Positions 45,222 to 55,167 are shown, counted from the stretch's first letter. The stretch is DNA of 64,000 bases from Roseiarcus sp963784805 (GCA_963784805.1 CAWASR010000007.1:8827-72826), one strand, 5' to 3'. Numbers and translations are program-made. The notes: generated from the sequence alone by a model not told the origin.

Positions 45222-46829
45222 TCAAACATTCGCGGGCGCAAGCGGTGGTTTCCGGAGGATGATGTCCGAGGCCTTTTCGGCGACCATGACCGTCGGAGCG
45301 TTGGTGTTACAGGAAGGGATAAAGGGCATCACGGAGGCGTCGACAACCCGCAGCCCGTCGATTCCGCGAAGCTTCAGGTCCGGCGTCAGAACGGCTTGGG
45401 GCCCGTGTCCCATTGCGCAAGTGCCGGCCGGGTGATGATCGGTCTTGCAAGATCGGTAGGCGTACCCAGCGAGTTCCTCGTCGGTGTTCAGATTGTCGCC
45501 CGGCATTCGCTCGGCAAGCACAAACGGCTTCAGAGCGGGCTGCCGCAGGATCTCGCGGGCCCACCTCAAGCCCTTCAACGCGCACTCGCGATCATAAGAG
45601 TCCGCCCAGTAGTTGGGATCGATCAGCGGAGCGGCTTTCGGGTCTGAACTGGCGAGACGCACCGTTCCTCTCGAACGTGGACGAAGGAACGCGGAATTGA
45701 GTGTTACGCCCGGATTCTTCATCTGAGCGACGCCCGCCTCGATCCCCGATCCCAAACCGAGATGAAACTGAATGTCCGGCGAGCGCGCCTGCTTGTCCGC
45801 GTACCAAAAGCCCCCGGTCTCGAACAGGGTTGAAGTGACGGGTCCGGTCTTGAACAGGATATACTCGATCCCCGCCCAGATCGTGCGATGCGGCCGGGCG
45901 ACGCGGTCGTAAGTGTGATCGCCGGTGCACTCCGCAATCGCATAGAGGTCGAGATGGTCCTGCAGGTTGCTTCCGACGCCCGGAAGATCGTGGACGACCG
46001 CCACTCCCGCAGCCTCGAGCGCGTTGGCAGGACCGACGCCCGAGAGTTGGAGCAGCCGCGGCGATCCGATCGCGCCGCAACTGACAATCACTTCCCGATC
46101 GGCGCGCAGAGTTTCGATCCCGCTTCCCTTGGCTACGGTCACCCCGATCGCGCGACCGTTCTCGATTTCAATTCGAAGCGCCTGCGCATGCAGACGGACG
46201 GTCAAGTTCTTGCGGCTGCGCGCCGGCTTGAGGAAAGCGGTTGACGCCGAGGATCGTTCAGCGTTGCGGGTCGAGAGCTGATAATGGCCGATGCCGTCCT
46301 GCTCTGCCCCATTGAAATCGAAATTGAACGGGATGCCGGCCTCCTGCGCGGCGCGCAAGAAGGCGAAGCTGATCGGCGGTGGATTGACGGGATAGGAGAC
46401 GCCGAGCGGTCCGCCGTAGCCGTGGTAGGCGTTGACAAGACGCTGGTTGTCCTCGCTGCGCACGAAATAGGGCAAGACTTCACGATAGCTCCAGCCTTCG
46501 CAGCCAGCCTCGCTGACCCAGGCGTCGTAGTCCTTGGCGTTGCCCCGCGTGTAGAGCTGGGCGTTGATCGACGAACCGCCCCCAATCACCTTGGCCTGCG
46601 TGTACCAGATGACCCGCCCCTCGAGGTGCTTTTGTGGAACCGTGCTCCACCCCCAGCTCGCAACGCCCTTGGTCATCTTCGCGAAGCCCGCCGGCATCCT
46701 GAAGAGCGGATGCCAGTCTCCGCCGCCGGCCTCCAGAAGCAGCACCTTAAGAGAGGGATCGGCGCTAAGGCGATTTGCAAGCACGCATCCGGCGGGGCCT
46801 CCGCCAACGATGATGTAGTCGTATGCCAT
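45222..46829 (-). CDS. GMC family flavin oxidoreductase (choline/alcohol dehydrogenase type)
   Basis: A 535-residue FAD enzyme with the Rossmann start YDYIIVGGGPAGCVLANRLS, LLLEAGGGD, the GMC signature WYTQAKVIGGGSSINAQLYTRG and a second signature with VSCGAIGSPRLLQLSGVGP. The catalytic region contains CKTDHHPAGTCAMG, and the end has the expected Asn/His segment (SVMPFIPSCNTNAPTVMVAEKASDII). It oxidises an alcohol; the substrate is unknown. It is the last gene of the minus-strand catabolic series, 19 bases after a second, distinct GMC gene. Confidence 0.93.
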   Translation of the reverse strand: MAYDYIIVGGGPAGCVLANRLSADPSLKVLLLEAGGGDWHPLFRMPAGFAKMTKGVASWGWSTVPQKHLEGRVIWYTQAKVIGGGSSINAQLYTRGNAKDYDAWVSEAGCEGWSYREVLPYFVRSEDNQRLVNAYHGYGGPLGVSYPVNPPPISFAFLRAAQEAGIPFNFDFNGAEQDGIGHYQLSTRNAERSSASTAFLKPARSRKNLTVRLHAQALRIEIENGRAIGVTVAKGSGIETLRADREVIVSCGAIGSPRLLQLSGVGPANALEAAGVAVVHDLPGVGSNLQDHLDLYAIAECTGDHTYDRVARPHRTIWAGIEYILFKTGPVTSTLFETGGFWYADKQARSPDIQFHLGLGSGIEAGVAQMKNPGVTLNSAFLRPRSRGTVRLASSDPKAAPLIDPNYWADSYDRECALKGLRWAREILRQPALKPFVLAERMPGDNLNTDEELAGYAYRSCKTDHHPAGTCAMGHGPQAVLTPDLKLRGIDGLRVVDASVMPFIPSCNTNAPTVMVAEKASDIILRKPPLAPANV

Positions 46830-46848
46830 CGTCTCTTTTCCTGATTTG

Positions 46849-48345
46849 TCAAAATCCGCTTTTTGCGATGTGGTCGGCGACGCGGAGCGCCTGTGCGGCG
46901 ATCGTCAGAGACGGATTGACGGCGGCAGACGTCGGCAGGAAGGAGGCGTCCACGACGAAGAGGTTCGGGTGGTCCCAGGCGCGGCAAAAGGGATCCAGAG
47001 GCGAAGTTGAAGGATCAAGCCCTATGCGAACGGTCCCGCACTGGTGCGAAGGCGTTCGGCGGTCGAACGGTCGCGAAAGCACGATCGGATAACCCGCGGC
47101 TCGCAGGCGTTCCCTAAACGCCGTCACCAATCCCGCGTGAGCCGTCCAGTTGCTGCGCTTCCAATCGAGGCGAATTTGTCTGCCCTCCATGGTCACGCGG
47201 CTCGAAGGATTCGGCAGGTCCTCGCTCATCGCGTACCAATCCACGGAGCGCCTGGTTATCAGGCCGAGCGCCCATTCTGGCGCCAACCGGAGGCTCGCCT
47301 TCAAGATCGGGGCGGTGACGCGTCCGAGCAGTTGGATGTTCCCCAGCGGGGGCCCACCGCGTCCGTCGTCGAGATAAAAGTCGTTGATCCCAAGGGTCTT
47401 CTGATAGATCGAATCGTTGGTTGTGGTCGGGTCGATGGCCAGCACGGCGGAGGCGTTGTGATTCATGAAATGCCGACCGATCGCGTCCGATCGATTGGCG
47501 AGTCCCCCCTCGCGCGAACTCAGCAGCAACGCCGCGGAGTTGACGGCGCCGGCGGACAGAACGACGATCTTCGCGGCGATCCTTCCCCGCTCGCCGTTCG
47601 CCAAGACTTCGACGCCGGCAATGCGCTTGCCGTCGGCCTCGACCAGCAATCGTTCGACGCGTGCGTTGGTGCGAAGCTCGACGTTGGGATGCGCCAAAGC
47701 TGCATTCACGCCGCAATTCTCGGCGTCCATCTTGCCGCTTCCGGTGTCGGGAAATGCGTCCCAAGGCGTCTTCGCGCGTTGCAGCCACTTGTCGAGGTCC
47801 AAGCCGAGCGGCAAGGGAAAAGGGTTTAGCCCGACGCGCGTCATTCGCTCTCGCACTTTCGCGATCGCCGTCTCATCCGGTATGGGGCCAAAGGGATAAG
47901 GTTCCGAGTGCTTCGGCTCGGTGAGGTCAAAGCCCAACGCTCCGCGAACGTTGTAGAGCTTCTCTGCGCGCGTATACCAAGGCTCCAATTCGTCGTAGGC
48001 GAACGGCCAGCCGGTCGTCGTTCCCTCGCGATAGCTGGTCGGCTCAAAATCCCGCGCCCGAAAACGGATCAACACCGCGCCATAGAGTTTCGAGTTGCCG
48101 CCGACGTAGTAGTAGTTGCCCGGATTGAACGGCCGCCCCGCGCCGTCGATCCAGGACTCCTGCGGTCTGAATAATCCGCGTTGGAAAATCGCTCGCGCGT
48201 CGCGCGCCGCGTCGCTGTCGCGCAGCCGCTCGCCGCGTTCGAGGATGAGGATATTGGCCCCGGTGGGGGCGAGCCCGGCAGAAAAGGTCGCACCGCCCAT
48301 CCCCGACCCGATGACGAGGACGTCAACCGCTTTCTCGTTCGGCAT
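46849..48345 (-). CDS. GMC family oxidoreductase (glucoside 3-dehydrogenase/gluconate dehydrogenase-like)
   Basis: A 498-residue flavoprotein from a different GMC branch than its neighbour. It has VDVLVIGSGMGGATFSAGLAPTGANILILERGE, YVGGNSKLYGAVLIRFRARDFEP and TGWPFAYDELEPWYTRAEKLYNVRG, then VLSAGAVNSAALLLSS and the end SHQCGTVRIG ... DASFLPTSAAVNPSLTIAAQALRVADHI. These traits fit enzymes that oxidise sugar hydroxyls (glucoside 3-dehydrogenase, pyranose oxidase or gluconate dehydrogenase large subunit). No small gamma subunit or cytochrome is next to it. The ATG at 48345 has GAGGA just upstream. Confidence 0.88.
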   Translation of the reverse strand: MPNEKAVDVLVIGSGMGGATFSAGLAPTGANILILERGERLRDSDAARDARAIFQRGLFRPQESWIDGAGRPFNPGNYYYVGGNSKLYGAVLIRFRARDFEPTSYREGTTTGWPFAYDELEPWYTRAEKLYNVRGALGFDLTEPKHSEPYPFGPIPDETAIAKVRERMTRVGLNPFPLPLGLDLDKWLQRAKTPWDAFPDTGSGKMDAENCGVNAALAHPNVELRTNARVERLLVEADGKRIAGVEVLANGERGRIAAKIVVLSAGAVNSAALLLSSREGGLANRSDAIGRHFMNHNASAVLAIDPTTTNDSIYQKTLGINDFYLDDGRGGPPLGNIQLLGRVTAPILKASLRLAPEWALGLITRRSVDWYAMSEDLPNPSSRVTMEGRQIRLDWKRSNWTAHAGLVTAFRERLRAAGYPIVLSRPFDRRTPSHQCGTVRIGLDPSTSPLDPFCRAWDHPNLFVVDASFLPTSAAVNPSLTIAAQALRVADHIAKSGF

Positions 48346-48425
48346 TCCATCCTCTTCGACGCCAACGCACGAACTCGAACGCGCTTCGCTGAATCTCGGC
48401 CGCGCCGTCCAACGCGCTCTTGCGC

Positions 48426-49538
48426 TCAAATCCGACGCGTTGTCGCCGGGTCGAAAAGCACTGCCTTGTCGAGGTTGAAGGCAAAGGCGTGATTCTCCCC
48501 GACTTGCAGGTCGGCATCGGCGCGCATGCGCGCCGTCAATTCCTTGCCGGCGACATGGGTGACGACGAATGTGTCCGACCCAGCCGGCTCAACAATCTCG
48601 ACGTTGGCGTTGAACACCGCGACGGACTTCGCATTGCGATCGATGCTTTCGCGGTCGTTCACTGCCTCCGGCCGAATGCCAAAGATCACTTTGCCGCCTT
48701 CGGCAAGCTTACTCGCGTCCGCGCTCGACGGCGGGGGAAGCACGATCGGCTCGCCGTCCTCACGATCGAGCACGATCTTCGGCCCCCCGTTCGCGCGCGC
48801 GATCTTTCCTTCCAAGAGGTTCATCGCAGGAGAACCCATGAAGTCGGCGACAAAGATATTGCTGGGCATGTTATAGACTTCATTCGGCGTGCCGACCTGC
48901 TGCAACACGCCGTCCTTCAAAACGGCGATCTTGGTCGCGAGCGTCATCGCCTCTATCTGGTCATGGGTGACATAAACGATGGTGGTGCCTGTCGCCAGAT
49001 GAAGACGCTTGATTTCGACGCGCATGTCGACCCGCAACTTGGCGTCGAGGTTTGACAGAGGCTCATCGAAGAGGAAAACACGCGGTTGGCGGACAAGGGC
49101 TCTGCCCATCGCGACGCGCTGGCGCTGGCCGCCGGAGAGCTGACTCGGTCGCCGACCGAGCAGGGGCTCGATCTGCAGCGTCCTTGCGACCTCCGCCACC
49201 GCCTTGTCGCGCTCCGCCTTCGGCACGCCGCGCATCTCCATCCCGAACGCCATGTTTTGCGCGACAGACATGTTCGGATAGAGCGCGTAGGATTGGAACA
49301 CCATCGCGATGTCGCGCTTGGAAGGATGCAGATCGTTGATTACGTGACCGTCGATGCGGATCTCGCCTGCGCTGATCGATTCGAGCCCAGCGATGGTGTT
49401 GAGCAGCGTCGACTTGCCGCAGCCGGACGGACCGACCAGCACGAGAAAGCCGCCCTTGTCGAGCGTCAGGTCGATGCCCTTGAGAATTTCGACGGCGCCG
49501 AACCGCTTGCGTAGAGCGCTGATTTCGAGGAAGGCCAT
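48426..49538 (-). CDS. CUT1 ABC transporter ATP-binding protein (UgpC/MalK type)
   Basis: A 370-residue ATPase for sugar uptake. It has Walker A GPSGCGKSTLLNTIAGLE, the signature LSGGQRQRVAMGRALVRQPRVFLFDEPLSNLDAKLR and an H-loop YVTHDQIEAMTLA, followed by a C-terminal TOBE/OB region (FGIRPEAV; HAFAFNLDKAVLFDPATTRRI) as in MalK, UgpC and GtsD. It probably powers the two permeases upstream, whose genes end 4 bases before its start. Confidence 0.95.
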   Translation of the reverse strand: MAFLEISALRKRFGAVEILKGIDLTLDKGGFLVLVGPSGCGKSTLLNTIAGLESISAGEIRIDGHVINDLHPSKRDIAMVFQSYALYPNMSVAQNMAFGMEMRGVPKAERDKAVAEVARTLQIEPLLGRRPSQLSGGQRQRVAMGRALVRQPRVFLFDEPLSNLDAKLRVDMRVEIKRLHLATGTTIVYVTHDQIEAMTLATKIAVLKDGVLQQVGTPNEVYNMPSNIFVADFMGSPAMNLLEGKIARANGGPKIVLDREDGEPIVLPPPSSADASKLAEGGKVIFGIRPEAVNDRESIDRNAKSVAVFNANVEIVEPAGSDTFVVTHVAGKELTARMRADADLQVGENHAFAFNLDKAVLFDPATTRRI

Positions 49539-49541
49539 GGT

Positions 49542-50486
49542 CTATCCCTTCACCGCGCCGGCCATCAGACCGCGCACGAAATAACGTCCGGCGACAATAT
49601 AGACGAACAGCGTCGGCGCGGCGGCGATGATCGCCGCGGCCATGTTGACGTTGTACTCGCTGACGCCGGTCGACGTGTTGACGATGTTATAGAGCGCGAT
49701 CGTCATTGGGCTCGATTCGCCGGCCGCGAAGGTCGCGCCGAATAGGAAGTCGTTCCAGATGTTGGTGAACTGGTAGATGACGGTGACGATGAAGATCGGC
49801 GCGGAATTGGGCAGCAGGATGCGCCAGAAGATCTGGAAGAAGCCCGCCCCGTCAATCATCGCCGCCTTGACGAGTTCGTCGGGAAACGCCTCGTAGTAGT
49901 TGCGGAAGAACAGGGTCGTGAACCCGAGACCGTAGACCGTGTGCACCAGCACCAGATTAACGGTCGGATTGCCGAAGCCGAGCGAGACGCCGATCGAGTC
50001 GTCGAGCGCCACGCCAACCGCGCCGAGCTTGCCGAGAATCGTCGCCATCGGAATGAGCACCGACTGGAACGGGATGAAACAGGCGAACAGCATCATGCCA
50101 AACACCAGCTTGTGGCCGGGGAAGCGCCATTTGGTCAGCACGTAGCCGTTGAGCGCGCCGAGCAGCGTGGAGATGATCACTGCCGGGACGACCATCTTGA
50201 TCGAATTCCAGAAATAGCCCTTGATGCCAGTGCAGGTCAGGCCGACGCAGGCGGTGCCCCAGGCCTTCCTCCAGGGCTCGAAGGTCAGGTCGTGCGGCAG
50301 CCAGAACATATTGCCGCCGGTCACCTCGTTGAGCGGCTTCAGCGACGTCAGCACCATCACGACGAGCGGCAGGAGATAGACGAGCGCGAACAGCGCGAGC
50401 AGCCCGTAGATCACGATCCGCGCGCCGATCGGCGAACGGGTCGGCTCACGGCTCGGGCGGGCGCTGAGGGCGTCAACGGCGCTCAT
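49542..50486 (-). CDS. CUT1 sugar ABC transporter permease (MalG/GtsC type)
   Basis: A 314-residue inner-membrane protein with six helices. It carries the EAA loop EAFPDELVKAAMIDGAGFFQIFWRILLPNSAPIF, and PFQSVLIPMATILGKLG in the middle. MSAVDALSARPSREPTRSP is a long polar leader before the first helix. The start is set at 50486 by a 4-base overlap with the stop of the first permease (ATGA); the frame stays open upstream without membrane-like content. Confidence 0.94.
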   Translation of the reverse strand: MSAVDALSARPSREPTRSPIGARIVIYGLLALFALVYLLPLVVMVLTSLKPLNEVTGGNMFWLPHDLTFEPWRKAWGTACVGLTCTGIKGYFWNSIKMVVPAVIISTLLGALNGYVLTKWRFPGHKLVFGMMLFACFIPFQSVLIPMATILGKLGAVGVALDDSIGVSLGFGNPTVNLVLVHTVYGLGFTTLFFRNYYEAFPDELVKAAMIDGAGFFQIFWRILLPNSAPIFIVTVIYQFTNIWNDFLFGATFAAGESSPMTIALYNIVNTSTGVSEYNVNMAAAIIAAAPTLFVYIVAGRYFVRGLMAGAVKG

Positions 50487-51433
50487 CGGTTTTTCTCCCG
50501 CAGTTCGGAATAGAGATAGGGAACCATGATCGCGGCGATGGTCATCAGCATGATGATCGCGCTCGCCGAGCCGACCGCCATCTGGTCGCGCGTGAACGTG
50601 TAGGAATACATGAAGGTTGAGGGCAGCTCCGCGGCGCCGCCGGGGTTCTTGCCGGTGACGGAAAGAACGAGGTCGTACGACTTGAGCGCCATGCCCGTCA
50701 GTACGATTATGGCGGAGAGGAACACGGGGCGCATCATTGGGATGACGATGCGCCGGTAGGTGGCGAAGGTCGTGGCGCCGTCGATCTGCGCCGCCTTGAG
50801 GATTTCGCCGTCGATGCCGCGCAGGCCCGCCAGGAACATCGCCATGACGAAACCCGACGTCTGCCAGACGCCGGCGATGGCGACGCAGTATATCATCATT
50901 CTGGGAGTAACGACCCAGTCGAAGTGGAAGCTTGACCAGCCGAGATCGTGCATCGCCTTGTCCAACCCGATGCGCGGATCGAGAAACAGCTTCCACGCCG
51001 TGCCGGTGACGATGAACGACAGCGCCAACGGATAGAGATAGATCGGCCTCAGGATCCCCTCGCCGCGAATCTTCTGGTCAAGCAGGATCGCCAGGGTCAG
51101 GCCGAGGACGAGGCAGAAGAAGATATAGAGCCCGCCGAACAGGCCCATGTTGACGATCGCGGTATGCCAGTTCGAGGTAGGGTCGAAGGTCCAGGTCCAC
51201 AACTTCCGGTAATTGACCCAGCCGATCAGGTGCGTGCTCGTGAAGGCCTTGGAGTTGGTGAACGAGAGAAACAGCGTCCACAGATTGAAGCCATAGACGA
51301 AAATCAGCACGAGGACGAAGGACGGCGCGAGGACGAGTTTCGGCAGGGCGTTCCGCGCGCGCGCGCGCAGAGGCCCGTGCGACCGCGGCATCGTGACGTC
51401 CGCAATTGGAGCGACAGTAAGTTCGTCGGTCAT
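50483..51433 (-). CDS. CUT1 sugar ABC transporter permease (MalF/GtsB type)
   Basis: A 316-residue inner-membrane permease. The N-terminal helix VLAPSFVLVLIFVYGFNLWTLFLSFTNSK and the loop FLAGLRGIDGEILKAAQIDGATTFATYRRIVIPMMRPVF (EAA motif) are typical, with six helices in all. It resembles the glucose/mannose permease GtsB. It pairs with the downstream MalG-type permease by a 4-base overlap. Confidence 0.94.
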   Translation of the reverse strand: MTDELTVAPIADVTMPRSHGPLRARARNALPKLVLAPSFVLVLIFVYGFNLWTLFLSFTNSKAFTSTHLIGWVNYRKLWTWTFDPTSNWHTAIVNMGLFGGLYIFFCLVLGLTLAILLDQKIRGEGILRPIYLYPLALSFIVTGTAWKLFLDPRIGLDKAMHDLGWSSFHFDWVVTPRMMIYCVAIAGVWQTSGFVMAMFLAGLRGIDGEILKAAQIDGATTFATYRRIVIPMMRPVFLSAIIVLTGMALKSYDLVLSVTGKNPGGAAELPSTFMYSYTFTRDQMAVGSASAIIMLMTIAAIMVPYLYSELREKNR

Positions 51434-51496
51434 GGCGCATTCGTTCCAACGAAGTGGGGCTGCCGCCCCCGCGCGAGCGGGGGCGGTTTGGCGACG

Positions 51497-52762
51497 TTAC
51501 TTCGCCGCCTCAATCGCCTTGTAGAGTTCTGTGACGGCGCTGTCGGAAGTCTTGATCTCGCCGTGGAAGAACTTGGTCACGACATCATGATAGACCGCGG
51601 CGATCGCCGGCGGCTGGGCGTAGTTCTGAGCCATGGAGCCGACGAAAGTGCCGGCCGCGTTGGCCGCCTTGACGTCGGCGATGCCCTTCTTGCCGCAAGC
51701 GTCGAACGCGGTGTCGGGAACGTCCATGCGCGCGGGCACCGAGCCCTTGATCACGTTGAACGCCGACTGGACCTGCGGGTTCATCGTCGCGTCGGCGAGC
51801 GCGAGTTGCGCGACGCGGCGATTCTCGGGAGCCTTGAACAACGCGAACATGTCAGTGTTGTAGATCACCGTGCCGTCGGTGCCGGGGAATCGATAGCAGA
51901 GGAAGTCCTTGCCCGCCTTCTGGTTGCCATTGACGAATTCGCCCTTGGCCCAGTCGCCCATTACCTGCAAAAGGGCGTCGCCCTTGATCACCATCGCGGT
52001 GGCGAGGTTCCAGTCGCGCCCGGCGTAGTTGGGGTCGACATAGGCGCGCAGCTTGGCGAGATTGTCGAAGGCCTTCTTCATCGTGTCCGACTTCAGGGCG
52101 CTTTCGTCGAGGTCAATGAAGGCCTTCTTGTAGAAGTCCGGCCCCCCCGTCGACATGACAACCGAGTCGAACATTGTCGCCTCTTGCCATGGCTGGCCTC
52201 CGAGCGCGAGCGGAATGACGCCCGCCTTCTTGGCCTTGTCGAGCAGCGCGAGGAATTCGTCGAAATTCTTGGGCTCGGTTCCGCCGATCTTGTCCATCAG
52301 CGCCTTGTTGACCCAGATCCAGTTGACGGAATGGATATTGATCGGAACGGCGTCCCAATTGCCGTTGGTGGTCGTGAACTTCTGCAAAGCCTTGGGCACG
52401 ACATTGGCCCAGCCTTCTTTCTTGGCGAGCGAGTCAACGTTGGCGAGTTTGCCCGCCTCCGCGTAATCGAGCGCGAAATAGCCAAGGATCTGCGACGCCA
52501 TCGGCGGTTTGCCGGCCGCCACCATTGCCTTAAGCGTGGTCATCGCGGCTTCGCCGCCGCCCCCTGCGACCGGCACGTCCTTCCAGGCATAGCCTTCCTT
52601 GGCGAGATATTGTTTGAGGACGTTCAAAGCGGCCGCCTCGCCGCCCGAGGTCCACCAGTTCAGCATCTGCACTTCCTTGACGTCAGCCGCGCGTGCGGGA
52701 ACGCCGAACCCCAACGAAGATACGGCGAGCGCGGTCGCCATCAGAATCGAACGTACTTTCAT
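51497..52762 (-). CDS. Sugar ABC transporter substrate-binding protein (GtsA-like)
   Basis: A 421-residue periplasmic binding protein with a Sec signal (MKVRSILMATALAVSSLGFG, cleavage near PARA/AD). The mature start VKEVQMLNWWTSGGEAAALNVLKQYLAKEGYAWKD and VAGGGGEAAMTTLKAMVAAGKPP closely follow the Pseudomonas glucose/mannose binding protein GtsA. Monosaccharides or related polyols are therefore the likely ligands. The ATG at 52762 gives the signal peptide; the frame upstream lacks one. Confidence 0.92.
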   Translation of the reverse strand: MKVRSILMATALAVSSLGFGVPARAADVKEVQMLNWWTSGGEAAALNVLKQYLAKEGYAWKDVPVAGGGGEAAMTTLKAMVAAGKPPMASQILGYFALDYAEAGKLANVDSLAKKEGWANVVPKALQKFTTTNGNWDAVPINIHSVNWIWVNKALMDKIGGTEPKNFDEFLALLDKAKKAGVIPLALGGQPWQEATMFDSVVMSTGGPDFYKKAFIDLDESALKSDTMKKAFDNLAKLRAYVDPNYAGRDWNLATAMVIKGDALLQVMGDWAKGEFVNGNQKAGKDFLCYRFPGTDGTVIYNTDMFALFKAPENRRVAQLALADATMNPQVQSAFNVIKGSVPARMDVPDTAFDACGKKGIADVKAANAAGTFVGSMAQNYAQPPAIAAVYHDVVTKFFHGEIKTSDSAVTELYKAIEAAK

Positions 52763-52842
52763 CTCAAGACCTTCCAGAACGTCACTCTCCCGCCGGATGC
52801 GGTCCGGCCCCGTATGCAGAAGCCGCAGCGCGGCCCCCGATC

Positions 52843-54382
52843 TCAATTCTCGGCCTTCGGTCGCGGGAGCCACCAGCTCGTGCGCGGACCGATGTGGACG
52901 TGGAACGTCTTTTCCTCAGTGTAATCCTTCACGGCCTCGCGCCCAAGCTCCCGACCGATCCCGGACTGGCGATAGCCGCCGAACGGCAATTCGGGCGTTC
53001 CGTCCATGAAGGTGTTGACCCAGACCGTGCCGGCGCGCACGCCGCGGCCCACCCCGACCGCAGTATCGAGGTCACGGCTCCAGACGCTGGCCGAAAGGCC
53101 GTAAGACGTCGAATTGGCGAGGGCGACCGCTTCTTTCGCAGTCTCGAAGGTCAAGGCGACGACGATGGGGCCGAATACTTCGTCGCGCGCGATCGCCATC
53201 GAACCGTCGACCTTCTCGACGATTGTCGGCGCCATGAAGAGACCATTCGAACTCCAGGCGCGCACCACCGATCCGCAAGACAGCGCCGCCTTCGCGCGCG
53301 GACTTCAGGTGTCGCTCGAGCTTGGAGAGATGATCGGCGCTGATAATCGCACCGACTCGAGTCTCTGGGTCCAACGGGTCGCCGACCTTTGCCGCGCCTG
53401 CTCGAGAGGCGAGCCCGGCCAGGAACTCCTCGGCGATCCCGGCGTGCAACAGGATGCGGGAACCGGCATTGCAGCATTCGCCCGCATTGAAATAGGCGCC
53501 GAAAGCCGTCGCATCGAGGGCCGCGTCCATGTCGGCGTCAGGAAAGATGATTTGTGGGTTCTTGCCTCCCAGCTCCATCGACACTTTCTTCAAAGTCGCT
53601 GCGCCGGCCGCCATGGCGGCGCGACCGACCCCGGTCGATCCGGTAAAGGAGATCATGTCGACGTCCGGGTCGGTCGTCATCGGCGCGCCGACTTCGGGGC
53701 CGTAGCCGGTGACAATGTTGCACACGCCTTCGGGCAATCCGGCTTCGGCCAGAAGCGAGCCGAGATGCAACGTCGACGCCGACGTCATCTCGCTCGGCTT
53801 GACGACGCAAGCGCAACCCGCTGCGAGGGCGAAAGGAAGCTTCTGCGAAACGATCAGCAGCGGAAAGTTCCAGGGCGTGATGATCGACACGACGCCAAGC
53901 GGTTCCCGCAACACGAAGCCAAGCCGGTCGGCCCCGATATTAGAGTAGCTCTCCCCGGAAAGCTCGCGAGCGAGAGAGGCGGCGTAGCGCCAAATGTCGG
54001 CGGCGCCTTCGATTTCGCCGCGCGCCTGTGCGATCGGCTTACCCGATTCGAGCGTGTCGAGGATCGCGAGCGTCTCGCGGTCGCGGTCGATCAGATCCGC
54101 CACTTTCAACAGGACGCGCGCCCGGTTCGAGGCGGTTTCGTGCGGCCAGCGCCCGGCGTCGAACGCTTCTCGCGCAGCCGCGATTGCACGCCTCGCGTCG
54201 TCGGCGCGACCGCGCGGCACGCGGGTGACGACAACTCCGTGGGCTGGGCTTCGACGCTCGATCATCTCGCCATCGCCCTTCGCCTCTCGGCCGCCGATCA
54301 ACATCGAGCGGTCGCGCGGAAAGCGCGCGAGCGCCTCGTTCAGTTTGGTCGCGTCGACTGCGATCGGGGTCTTGGCGTTCAT
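52843..54382 (-). pseudogene. Aldehyde dehydrogenase family protein, frameshifted
   Basis: The first part (54382 to about 53255) holds IITPWNFPLLI, the nucleotide-binding FTGSTGVGRAAMAAGA, MELGGKNPQI with the general base Glu and the active-site FNAGECCNAGSR. The second part (from about 53260 to 52843) continues in another frame with NGLFMAPTIVEKVDGSMAIARDEVFGPI and PFGGYRQSGIGRELG. Joined, they give about 510 residues, the normal length of an NAD(P)-dependent ALDH. A single-base shift lies near the sequence GAGTTCGAATGG (minus strand, about 53248-53260). All key residues are intact on both sides, so it may be a sequencing error. The gene sits in the middle of the catabolic series and would oxidise an aldehyde intermediate to an acid. 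Confidence 0.87.
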
Positions 54383-54393
54383 GGAAGCTTCTC

Positions 54394-55167
54394 CTAGCGA
54401 CCGGCGAACCTTGGCGCGCGCTTGGCGCGGAAGGCAGCGACGCCCTCGCTCAGATCCTCGGTCAGCGCGGTCAGCGCGCCCGCGAGGCCTTCGATCGGGG
54501 CGTCGCGATCCTCGCCCTCCGCGGCGTTGATCATCGCCTTGACGATCTGAACCGCGACCGGGCCGCGCTTGGCGATTTCCCCAGCGACAGTTTTGGCTCG
54601 CGCGACGCCGGCGCCTTGTTCGGTCACTTCATCGACAAGGCCGAGCGCCAGCGCTTCCTCCGCCCCGAACATGGCGCCCGCGAGCGCCATCCGCCGGACA
54701 ACGGACGGCCCAAATCGTCGCACGAGTCTTTGGGTGCCTGACCATCCCGGCGCCATGCCAAGCCCAGTTTCGGGAAGGCCGAGCTTGATTTCGCGCTCGG
54801 CGATGCGGATGTCCGCAACCGCCGCGAGCTCGAGGCCGCCGCCGAAGGCGTGTCCGGTGATCGCCGCAATCAGAGGGACGCGCAGACGTGCAAGCGCCTC
54901 GAACGCGCGATGGCCGGCGCGCGTCCAATCCCGCCACATCTCGAGCGCCGGCAACTGACCCCAAGCCGCAATGTCCCCGCCAGCACAAAACGCCTTGCCT
55001 TCTCCGGACAGGATTGCGACTCTTACGTCGCGCGAGGATTCGATCGAACGGGCGGCGTCGCCCAGCGCGTCGATCATCGCGCGGTCGAGAGCGTTCAGTT
55101 TCTCCGCCCGCTTGAGAGTCAGGTGCGCGAGCGGCCCCTCAAAGGTCAGATCGACGAACGCGCTCAC
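54394..55167 (-). CDS. Enoyl-CoA hydratase/isomerase family protein
   Basis: A 257-residue crotonase-fold enzyme. The oxyanion hole segments GEGKAFCAGGDIAAWG and ITGHAFGGGLELAAVADIRIA are present, and both catalytic glutamates of true hydratases are kept: Glu113 in GGGLELA and Glu133 in LPETGLG, 20 residues apart as in rat enoyl-CoA hydratase. It acts on a CoA thioester, matching the CoA-transferase encoded just upstream. The start is a GTG at 55167 that overlaps the CoA-transferase stop by 4 bases (GTGA). Confidence 0.92.
   Translation of the reverse strand: MSAFVDLTFEGPLAHLTLKRAEKLNALDRAMIDALGDAARSIESSRDVRVAILSGEGKAFCAGGDIAAWGQLPALEMWRDWTRAGHRAFEALARLRVPLIAAITGHAFGGGLELAAVADIRIAEREIKLGLPETGLGMAPGWSGTQRLVRRFGPSVVRRMALAGAMFGAEEALALGLVDEVTEQGAGVARAKTVAGEIAKRGPVAVQIVKAMINAAEGEDRDAPIEGLAGALTALTEDLSEGVAAFRAKRAPRFAGR

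Noticed and set aside
44515..45225. Minus-strand frame of 236 codons between kdp and the GMC gene
   Set aside because: Most of it is arginine/proline-rich noise. Only the last 45 codons look protein-like, too little to call a gene; noted in the intergenic entry.
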